Assembly (NCBI GenBank): GCA_910576205.1
Contig: CAJTHL010000015.1
Span: 34,843 to 98,842, forward strand
Reading direction: 5' to 3'
Length of the DNA stretch: 64,000 bases
DNA from: Clostridia bacterium
GTDB lineage: Bacteria > Bacillota > Clostridia > Lachnospirales > Lachnospiraceae
Both the position numbers and the translations under genes were made by a program. Below are positions 57,755-64,000 of the stretch, in pieces (the stretch's first letter is position 1; every line of letters begins with the position of its first letter). Under the pieces are notes generated by a model. It ran no database searches, was not told the origin of the DNA, and saw only the letters and a program-made list of their open reading frames with translations.

Positions 57755-57988
57755 GTTTTATCTGTCATGATTCAAATAATCAGAGCTGGATTGAAAAAGA
57801 AGTATAAAGTAAAGAAAGGATTGTGCTTATATGCGTAATATCAAGCATCTGCTGTCTTAATAGTCGATTTTATAATGTAATGTCGGTTATCCATGAAATA
57901 GATGGATATAGTAATAAAATCCTTTTGTAGGGGAAAGTGTTTGCAGAATTATAGTAATCAAAGCTGATATTTGGGTATCAATTTATTA
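57755..57988. other. Gene-free stretch after ABC gene
   Basis: AT-rich. A possible 9-codon frame after GTGCTT near 57831 looks like the start of a deleted gene. Nothing else is seen. Confidence 0.4.
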
Positions 57989-58381
57989 TTAGTGTTTTTC
58001 TAAAAGAGACAGGATACACTTTTTCATAGCTTCATAACTTTCAGAACTGATATCATGTTCCATTTTGCATGCATCGATAGCGGCAATTTCAGGGTCTACT
58101 CCCAGATAAACCAGCCAGTCTGTAAGCAGTCTGTGGCACTCATATACTTTTTCGGCAAGCTCTTTACCTCTTTTTGTCAAATGGATATATCCCTCGTCTG
58201 ACATAGAAATATAATTTCGATTTTTGAGATTTTTCATTGCAACGCTCACACTTGGTTTTGAATAATTAAGAGCAGTGGCGATATCTATGGAACGCACAGC
58301 GGATAGCTTTTGACTTAGGATTAATATGGTTTCTAAATAATCTTCAAGAGATTCTTCGGATTTGTGTTGGACATAATTCAT
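57989..58381 (-). CDS. DtxR/MntR-type metal-dependent regulator
   Basis: 130 residues. Winged HTH (VRSIDIATALNYSKPSVSVA, then MKNLKNRNYI), then EKVYECHRLLTDWLVYLGVD with metal-ligand-like Glu/Cys/His, and a second DACKMEHDISSESYEAMKK segment. It lacks the SH3-like third domain, as MntR does. The repeated GTTAG-N6-CTAAC boxes nearby are its probable operators, one being in its own promoter. It probably controls iron or manganese handling genes. Confidence 0.87.
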   Translation of the reverse strand: MNYVQHKSEESLEDYLETILILSQKLSAVRSIDIATALNYSKPSVSVAMKNLKNRNYISMSDEGYIHLTKRGKELAEKVYECHRLLTDWLVYLGVDPEIAAIDACKMEHDISSESYEAMKKCILSLLEKH

Positions 58382-58406
58382 AAACTTTTCTCCTAACCTA
58401 ATAATA

Positions 58407-58423
58407 GTTAGTCATATCTTAAC
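58407..58423. promoter_or_regulatory. Degenerate DtxR-type box at own promoter
   Basis: GTTAG-TCATATC-TTAAC, with further CTAAC at 58393. Suggests autoregulation. Confidence 0.6.
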
Positions 58424-58464
58424 ATCTAAAAGATAGGATTTCAAGGTTTGTTTTTGTATGAAAT

Positions 58465-58851
58465 TTGTCGCATTCAAATGAGCTGAATTATTATTCTGAC
58501 ATGAATGTGCAGGGCATTAACAGCCGGGAGTATATCCAGATGATGTTCTGTCTGAATGAAGGGGTATCATGGAATATTGCAAATGACAGGCAGGGCGATC
58601 ATATTTCAAAAGGGGAATCCTGCATATACAGGGGGCATGGGAGAATGGAATACTTGTGCAACCTGGGGAAAAGGGATTTTGTGTTCAGGAATGTGAAGAT
58701 TCCCGTAGAATATTTTCTTAGGATTCTTTAGGATTATTTTGAACCCCATGAAACAGAGATGTATGAGAAAAAGCTGCTTGACGGCATATCGAAAGTATCG
58801 ATTACCCCATATATGGAACATATTTTTGCAGAACTGAAATCAATCAAATAA
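58465..58851 (+). pseudogene. AraC-family regulator, N-terminal part only
   Basis: Frame encodes an AraC-type ligand domain (YYSDMNVQGINSREYIQMMF, then GVSWNIANDRQGDHISKGES) with a stop TAG at 58731, after which the same frame continues (DYFEPHETEMYEKKLLDGIS, ending IK) to 58851. The C-terminal DNA-binding domain is missing. A typical regulator of siderophore or iron genes, now dead. Confidence 0.72.
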
Positions 58852-58909
58852 AGAAAAATGTTGTTTTTGGGTTGGATTAGTCATAAATAACTGGCAGACT
58901 GCTTCCTGT

Positions 58910-58925
58910 GTTAGAGATTACTAAC
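58910..58925. promoter_or_regulatory. DtxR-type box
   Basis: GTTAGAGATTACTAAC, perfect 5-bp arms, 36 bases before the composite pseudogene. Confidence 0.75.
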
Positions 58926-58960
58926 TTAGGGATTTTTTTATAAAAACAGGAGGCCAGGTC

Positions 58961-59590
58961 ATGAACAAGAAATTGAATGCAAAGGATTTTATCCTGCAGC
59001 AGCTGCAATTCTATGTGGGGTTGTTATGATACTTCTGCTTGCAAAGGTTCCGAAGAAAGGCGTATTTGCTGTCAGCGCGGAAATACAGGGGATTTTGTTT
59101 TTGCTGGTCGGTGGATTCTGGACGATTCCGGTTGCACTGATTATTGGCGGCCTGTACCCTCGGCAATATGATGAGCTATATGCTCTCTGCCCTTATTCTG
59201 CTGGTATTCGTGTTCTTTCTGGACCGGCGGCTTGGCTTGATTGCCGCAGTTGTGACACTGCTTGCGTTACTTGGTGCAAAGGGAATGAATAAAGTTTCCT
59301 TGAGAGAAGCAGCCGGGAGGCAGAATCAAAGCGAGCATTTGACGGATGCGGTTCTCTCCTTTGCTGAGGGAATTGGTGTGATTAAGAACTATAACCTGAT
59401 TGGTGAAAAAACGGAAGAACTGACTGAAAACTTCAGACGTTCCAGAGATACTCCCCATGAAGAAAAATACAATGACTGCGCTTGTGGGGCCATTTGGCGG
59501 GGAAAAGCAGCGTATTTCGATTGCCTGCTGTATACTGAAGGATGCGCCGATTGTAATTTGTGTATTGGTATTGATTTGATATTGATATGA
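58961..59590 (+). pseudogene. Composite remnant of ECF S-component and ABC genes
   Basis: ATG 58961 begins MNKKLNAKDF, the start of MptD-type ECF substrate proteins. After a frameshift/deletion the frame reads ILCGVVMILLLAKVPKKGVF up to VALIIGG. It then joins an ABC membrane domain (NMMSYMLSALILLVFVFFLD, from about 59168), then a Walker A start ALVGPF joined directly to the signature GGEKQRIS. Each join removes the middle of a gene. Two or three genes have collapsed into 630 bases. Confidence 0.75.
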
Positions 59591-59907
59591 TAAGGGGCTG
59601 TTCAGCTTCAGGCTTAACGCCCATTTCTGAAACAGTCTTTCTTACAGGCTTTATAGGAAAAGTCCTATGTAGAGTGCGGTTTGAAAAGTTATCTCTGGAA
59701 CGCTGGAACTTTTTCTGCGCTTTTTCGCAAAACCTATTGACAGGATGGCGGGGAATATGGTAGCATATACAACAGTTAGATATAACTAACTATAAGAGGA
59801 GACAGATGTTTCCAAATGAAAGGAATTACACGGAAAAATGCCTTATGGCATTTTCTTTCACCACATAAGTTAGATAATACTAACTAAAGAGGAAAGGGGG
59901 AATCTTC
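59591..59907 (+). promoter_or_regulatory. Regulatory region of DUF2325 operon
   Basis: Promoter TTGACA (59737) and TAGCAT (59761), 18-base spacer. A DtxR-type box GTTAGATATAACTAAC at 59775-59790 covers the start region. A possible 20-codon leader frame starts at 59806 and contains the hairpin AAATGCC-TTAT-GGCATTT. A second box follows at 59869. Confidence 0.7.
59869..59884. promoter_or_regulatory. DtxR-type box
   Basis: GTTAGATAATACTAAC, perfect 5-bp arms, 23 bases before the DUF2325 start codon. Confidence 0.75.
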
Positions 59908-60186
59908 ATGAGCGTTGTGATCATAGGAGGCCATGAGAGGATGGAGAACCGGTATAAGGAAATCTGTAAGAAATACAACCATAAATCGAAGGTCTTTACC
60001 AAAATGAAATCCGATTTTGGCAGCCAGATTGGCTGTCCGGATCTGGTGATCCTGTTTACTTCGACCGTATCCCATAAAATGGTACGCTGTGCAGTTGCGG
60101 AATCAGAGCGGCATCATTCCAGGCTGGAACGTTCGCACAGCAGCAGTGCAAGTGCTCTTATACAGATATTGGAGGCGTATGCGTAA
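59908..60186 (+). CDS. DUF2325 protein
   Basis: 92 residues, GAAAGGGGG upstream. MSVVIIGGHERMENRYKEIC and VILFTSTVSHKMVRCAVAES are the DUF2325 signatures, and RSHSSSASAL closes the fold. DUF2325 proteins are small and possibly nucleotide-binding, with no settled role; they often appear in metal-responsive clusters. Two DtxR-type boxes upstream support metal control. Overlaps the DUF3793 start. Confidence 0.85.
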   Translation: MSVVIIGGHERMENRYKEICKKYNHKSKVFTKMKSDFGSQIGCPDLVILFTSTVSHKMVRCAVAESERHHSRLERSHSSSASALIQILEAYA

Positions 60187-60766
60187 GATGTTTGGCAGGC
60201 AGAGGAAAACGATATCGGAAGAACTGGTTGTCAGCCATTGTTCCCCAACAATGGCGGGGTTAAAAACAGGAAGCCTGTTCAGCTGCATGGCAGAGGACAG
60301 CGATATACTGGCAAAGGATATCCGCAGCCTAAACAAATGCCTTGTTCCCCGGGGTATCCGAATTATCCCACTGAAGGTTACAGAGCAAAGGGCATTGATT
60401 TATATGTACCGTCCAATAAAGCTTAAGGAGGATTTAAGCCGTGAGGCTGCGGAAGAAATTCTGGCGGAGAAGAACTATCCGGTCGGGCAGATGGAGCAGT
60501 GCATTGTGGAGTTGACCCGCCGGCTAAAAGTGCAGGAGACATTTCCCCATGAAATCGGGTTGTTTCTCGGATACCCTCCGGAAGATGTAGATGCTTTCAT
60601 GAAAAATGGCGCGGCAGGCGCAAAATGTACCGGGATGTGGAAGGTGTACGGGGATGTGGAGAAAGCGCAGTTTAGGTTCGCCCAGTATAAGAAGTGTACC
60701 AGGGTGTACTGTGAGGTCTTCCGAAATAATCATTCGTTTGAAAAGCTCATTGTGAGCTGTTCATGA
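60179..60766 (+). CDS. DUF3793 protein
   Basis: 195 residues from ATG 60179 (GGAGG 4 bases upstream; ATG 60188 is an alternative). HCSPTMAGLKTGSLFSCMAE, LVPRGIRIIPLKVTEQRALI, and FPHEIGLFLGYPPEDVDAFM are family blocks. DUF3793 genes sit beside flavodoxin and ferrous-iron transport genes in Clostridia. Function unknown; context points to iron limitation response. Confidence 0.85.
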   Translation: MRKMFGRQRKTISEELVVSHCSPTMAGLKTGSLFSCMAEDSDILAKDIRSLNKCLVPRGIRIIPLKVTEQRALIYMYRPIKLKEDLSREAAEEILAEKNYPVGQMEQCIVELTRRLKVQETFPHEIGLFLGYPPEDVDAFMKNGAAGAKCTGMWKVYGDVEKAQFRFAQYKKCTRVYCEVFRNNHSFEKLIVSCS

Positions 60767-60848
60767 TATAAATTACAACAGAAGCGTCCTGCGGGTATAC
60801 CATGATACTCAAAGCATGGGCAAAACCAAGGAAAGGAAGGAGATATTT

Positions 60849-61277
60849 ATGGGCAAGATTGCAGTAGTTTATTGGAGCGGCACCGGAAATACGGAGGCAA
60901 TGGCATCCGCAGTAGCAGAGGGTGCAAAGGAAAAGGGGGCAGAGGTTTCCCTGATGCAATGCAGCGAATTTGATGCGGCACAGATGGACTCCTTTGATGT
61001 GGTAGCATTTGGCTGCCCGTCTATGGGGTCAGAGCAGTTGGAGGAGAGCGAATTTGAGCCGGTGTTCTCTTCCTGTGAGGGAAAGCTTGGCGGCAAGAAG
61101 ATTGGCTTGTTTGGCTCTTACGGTTGGGGTGACGGGGAATGGATGCGTACCTGGCAGGAGACCTGTGAGACGGATGGTGCGGCGCTGGTGTGCGATCCGG
61201 TAATCTGCAACGAGGCGCCGGACGATGATGCAATCGCTTCCTGCAAGGCCCTTGGCGCGGCGTTGGCAGGCGTGTAA
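60849..61277 (+). CDS. Flavodoxin
   Basis: 142 residues from ATG 60849 (AAGGAAGGAG upstream). FMN phosphate loop YWSGTGNTEAMA (residues 8-19), then GCPSMGSEQLEES and LFGSYGWGDGEWM, the two flavin-ring loops. Replaces ferredoxin in electron transfer when iron is scarce, which fits the DtxR-type control of the unit. Third gene of the DUF2325 operon, with a terminator downstream. Confidence 0.92.
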   Translation: MGKIAVVYWSGTGNTEAMASAVAEGAKEKGAEVSLMQCSEFDAAQMDSFDVVAFGCPSMGSEQLEESEFEPVFSSCEGKLGGKKIGLFGSYGWGDGEWMRTWQETCETDGAALVCDPVICNEAPDDDAIASCKALGAALAGV

Positions 61278-61292
61278 GAACGGAAAGGCAAT

Positions 61293-61341
61293 AAAAAAGC
61301 AGGTATTCGATATTTTTTAAAGAGTACGGATACCTGCTTTT
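61293..61341 (+). terminator. Terminator after flavodoxin
   Basis: GCAGGTAT / ATACCTGC arms followed by TTTTC, preceded by an A-run; works on both strands. Confidence 0.78.
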
Positions 61342-61603
61342 CATCTGTCTACAGGCAGGGAAATATGCCTTGTATAGGTACATCCGACGCTGGTGGACGC
61401 AAGCTTTTTGTGGTCTGTATGGGAATTGTGGTTGTGGAATGCCGTAAGATGTCCGTTCTATCTAAATGAAGCCACGGTAAGCTTTGCTTTTCTGTGACAT
61501 ATTTCTTTAAAGCGGAAAATAACCGTTTTCCCACAGCTTTTTTATGGCTTCGCTGACGCTGGGCTTGGTAAAGGAAAGCTAGGTTCTTTTGATATTGCTC
61601 TGA
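61342..61603. other. Gene-free stretch
   Basis: A frame on the - strand (61349-61611) is open but has no ribosome site and no recognisable family. Likely debris of the decayed TetR neighbourhood. Confidence 0.4.
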
Positions 61604-61954
61604 TGTTACCATATTAAAGATAAAGAAGGGCTGTTTGCTGCCATTGTGGAGCCGGTCTCGGAGGAGTTCCTGTCCCGCTGTCTGGGAGTCCAGGAAACCT
61701 TTCACGGCTTTGACAGCGAGACACAGCGCAGGGAAGTGGGGCAGTATTCCAGCAATGCGATGCTTGGCATGGTGGATTATATCTACGACCACTTTGACGA
61801 ATTCCGTCTGCTGCTGGATGCCTCTTATGGTACGAAGTTTCATGATTTTGTGAATCGGCTGGTCTCTATGGAGGAGGAATATACATGGAAGTGGATCCGG
61901 GCGACCGGTTCGCATTTTGAACTGGAGGGCGAACTGACGGCGGAATCAAAATAG
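61604..61954 (+). pseudogene. TetR-family regulator, 5' end lost
   Basis: The frame begins in the middle of a TetR protein (KDKEGLFAAIVEPVSEEFLS) and continues through a ligand-type domain to a normal stop. The HTH is missing and there is no start signal. Confidence 0.72.
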
Positions 61955-62013
61955 TTTTTAAGGCTGCCAGGACTGGCAACAGTTCATTTGGCGGCCTTAA
62001 AATAAACCAATAG

Positions 62014-62029
62014 GTTAGTAAAAACTAAC
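62014..62029. promoter_or_regulatory. DtxR-type box
   Basis: GTTAGTAAAAACTAAC, perfect 5-bp arms, 20 bases before the ABC pseudogene start. Confidence 0.75.
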
Positions 62030-62049
62030 TAAAATAAGGAGGAACTGAT

Positions 62050-62829
62050 ATGCAAAAACAAAATCCGTTGCTCTGTGTCTGGGGCTGGGGAAAAGACGAA
62101 CACGGCCGTCTGATTGGCGCAGTGATAAGCGCCTTGATTGCCGTCGTGCTGGGAATGCTGCCTTATTTTGCGGCGGCGCAGGTGATCATCGGTATGCTGA
62201 AGGGACAAAAGGACTTATCCTTTTATCTGCCATGGCTGGGCCTTGGACTGGCGGGATATGCCGTCCGGACGGTTCTCTACAACATGGCACTGTCCGTATC
62301 CCACAAGGCAACCTTTTCCATTCTGAAGACCATCCGTCAGAAGATACTGGAGAAGCTGCCGAAGCTCCCGCTTGGGACAGTCATGGATATGCAGAGCGGT
62401 AAAATGAAACAGATTATCGTAGACCAGGTGGATGGCATGGAAACAACGCTGGCACACCTTTTCCCGGAACTGACTGCCAATATTGCGGGGCCTGTCATGA
62501 TTATTATTTATCTTTTTATTCTGGACTGGCGCATGGCTCTTTTGTCACTTGTGACCATTCCGGTGGGCATGGCGTTCATTGCCCAGGACAATTATCTGTT
62601 TGAGACAAACGTCCGGGAAAATATCCGCATGGGTAAGCTGTCTGCCACGGATAAAGATGTGGAAACAGCGGCAAAGGCTGCAGGCTGCGATGCCTTTATC
62701 CGCTCACTGGAAAAAGGATACGAAACGAATGTCGGAGGGGGCGGTGCGCACCTTTCCGGCGGGGAACGGCAGAGGATTGCTATCGCAAGGGCGATGCTAA
62801 AGGATGCTCCCATTGTTATCCTTGACGTT
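62050..62829 (+). pseudogene. ABC exporter with internal and 3' deletions
   Basis: Starts normally (AAGGAGG, MQKQNPLLCVWGWGKDEHGR). The membrane domain breaks off at IPVGMAF after three helices and joins the Q-loop region of the ATPase domain (FIAQDNYLFETNVRENIRMG), so Walker A is lost. The signature HLSGGERQR is present, but the gene ends at PIVILD in Walker B, where unrelated AT-rich DNA begins. Confidence 0.8.
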
Positions 62830-63013
62830 AAGTACAGTATAGTTTTAATTGTGTATGGTGTGTATAGAGTAAGGGAAAAGCTGAAAATAGGAACTACATA
62901 CACAAACAGAAAGAAAAATGTATATGACGTTACATGGAAGAGAATTAGAAAAATCCTTAAGTTAGGGATAGGTTCTAGTTCTTTTTTTATGCCTTAAGGA
63001 AGGGGATGTTTCG
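62830..63013. other. AT-rich junction DNA
   Basis: No gene. It replaces the end of the ABC gene and provides the GGAAGGGG ribosome site of the next gene. Confidence 0.4.
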
Positions 63014-63523
63014 ATGGATTATATAGAACTGATTGAAGAAATAAGAGCAGAACTGCTGCAGGTTGTGAATCAGAGATGCGATGACATGATCCGGATGTAT
63101 CAGAATGGGGAACCATACAATCGTTCAGAGATCAGGAGCAGGGAATGCCGCCTGGGGAGTACTTCCCCGTCCATGCTCAAAGGGAAGAGGCCGGTCTCTG
63201 TTACATTTGCTTCTGGTGAGACCATAGAAACACCCACATGGAAAAAGGCAGTCCAGACCATCCTGAAGCACTGCAACGGGCAGCCGGACATGCATGAAAG
63301 ACTGATGCAGCTGAGGGGAAAGGTATTCGGCAGGCAGCGGACGATACTGGGGAAGGATCCGGCAGGCATGGATGTACCGATCCAGATCGATAAGGACCTG
63401 TATTTTGAGGCCAAGTTTGATACGGAGGCATTACTGACAATGATGGAGAAAAAAGTACTGGGGCCTGTGGGCTACGACTTTTCCGTGGACTATAGTCAAG
63501 TAAGTAGACACAAAAAAGTATAA
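63014..63523 (+). pseudogene. Unknown conserved-looking gene cut by IS3-family element
   Basis: Starts MDYIELIEEIRAELLQVVNQ. About 160 residues are native; then the frame enters the insertion sequence end (SVDYSQVSRHKKV, stop). The segment VSVTFASGETIETPTWKKAV and RTILGKDPAGMDVPIQIDKD look like an ordered domain, but no family was recognised. The product is probably truncated. Confidence 0.55.
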
Positions 63524-64000
63524 AAGTTTTAAGGAGCAGACTAGGAATTCTGCTCCCAGTATAATACTTCCGCTTCGTTTGGAGTAAGCATATTCAGCGT
63601 GCCATGCGGTCTTTTTGAATTGTAGTACCCTTCTATGTACTCAAATATAGAAAGCTGCAGCTCCTGCAGGGAACGGTAACATTTGCGGTCTGTTTCTTCT
63701 TTCTTCAGATATTTGAAAAAGCATTCACAGCAGGCATTGTCAAACGGATAGCCTTTCTTTGAAAAAGACTGCACAACATCCAGAGAATCCAGAAGCTGCC
63801 GGAATGCGAAGGCGGTATACTGGGTTCCCCGGTCGGAGTGAAACATAAGGCCGTAAGGGGCCTTCCGTTTTTCGTAAGCTCTTCGAAATGCAGTGATAAC
63901 CAGTTCTGTATCAGCATGGGCAGAAACATGCCAGGCAATGACTTTCCTGGAAAAGAGATCCATCACAATACACAGATAGTACCATTTCCTTCCGGCTTTG
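63494..64000 (-). mobile_element. IS3-family insertion sequence (partial)
   Basis: Left inverted end near AGTCAAGTAAGTAGACAC (63493-63510) and the 3' part of a DDE transposase on the - strand. The other end is beyond the window. Confidence 0.75.
63541..64000 (-). CDS. IS3-family transposase OrfB (5' end outside window)
   Basis: At least 152 residues, open at the window edge (residues KWYYLCIVMDLFSRK lie across the last in-window ATG, so that ATG is not the start). DDE motif: Asp in VMDLFSRKV, Asp in FHSDRGTQYTA, Glu in FDNACCECFFKYLKKE. C-terminus YNSKRPHGTLNMLTPNEAEV is the typical IS150-type end. It catalyses transposition of this element. Confidence 0.9.
   Translation of the reverse strand, partial: KAGRKWYYLCIVMDLFSRKVIAWHVSAHADTELVITAFRRAYEKRKAPYGLMFHSDRGTQYTAFAFRQLLDSLDVVQSFSKKGYPFDNACCECFFKYLKKEETDRKCYRSLQELQLSIFEYIEGYYNSKRPHGTLNMLTPNEAEVLYWEQNS

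Noticed and set aside
61349..61915. 188-codon - strand frame
   Set aside because: Overlaps the TetR remnant read on the + strand; no start signal; only the 3' part is not a shadow and it matches nothing recognised.
1..64000. rRNA or tRNA genes
   Set aside because: No tRNA-like cloverleaf ends or rRNA con-sensus segments were noticed, although a covariance search was not possible here.

Overview
The window is a mosaic of mobile DNA from a gut-type Firmicute (class Clostridia, Lachnospiraceae/Oscillospiraceae-like). The pointers are Tn1549/CTn-type conjugation proteins, large serine recombinases, DUF3849, DUF4366, DUF4315 and cysteine-rich VLP proteins, strong AGGAGG ribosome sites, and sharp base-composition steps between GC-rich conjugation genes and AT-rich cargo. 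No rRNA, tRNA or CRISPR array was seen.

Region A (1-~17,020, + strand) is the right half of an integrative conjugative element (ICE). It runs: end of the giant helicase, DUF3849-like protein, MobC, relaxase, a candidate oriT, an opposing XRE regulator, and a cargo operon (HTH, response regulator, ABC pair, histidine kinase, small membrane protein, second ABC pair; probably peptide-antibiotic sensing and export). A leader/attenuator block, a sigma-like factor, TnpW and two overlapping serine recombinases follow. Region B (~17.1-21.8 kb, +) is a smaller relative: a recombinase scar, MerR regulator, ABC pair, the same kind of leader block, a sigma-like factor, a Cys-rich protein and a RepA-like protein. 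Region C (21.9-41.73 kb, - strand) is a third, GC-rich ICE. Read leftward it has TrbL, a SpoVG-like protein, two DNA methyltransferases, PrgI, VirB4, NlpC/P60, DUF4315, DUF4366, Cys-rich proteins, MobC, an AT-rich gene of unknown role, a relaxase, an XRE regulator, a response regulator/kinase pair with a lipoprotein, the leader block again, a sigma-like factor and a serine recombinase. Its Maff2 gene is broken by region D (41.73-~54.3 kb), a mobilizable element with a serine recombinase, VapE, CHC2 primase, MobL relaxase, SymE-like protein, TnpV and AT-rich cargo.

From 54.3 kb onward lies a decaying chromosome-like locus: one intact ABC exporter gene, a DtxR/MntR-type regulator with repeated GTTAG-N6-CTAAC boxes, DUF2325, DUF3793 and flavodoxin, among ABC, ECF, AraC, TetR and cytidylate-kinase remnants. 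An IS3-family element cuts the last gene at the window edge.

Three observations stand out. First, each of the three ICE segments has, between cargo and sigma-like gene, the same ordered block: hairpins, a short leader peptide ending in Ser-Lys-Lys-Ala-stop, a terminator, and a hairpin that buries the sigma gene's ribosome site. Stem sequences differ but architecture is kept, which suggests a leader-controlled switch coupling cargo transcription to excision/transfer genes. Second, region C alone carries ten copies of a palindrome (core GGGACA-N3-TGTCCC) at gene borders, often inside coding sequence. Third, a metal-type regulon can be read directly from its operators in the decaying locus.
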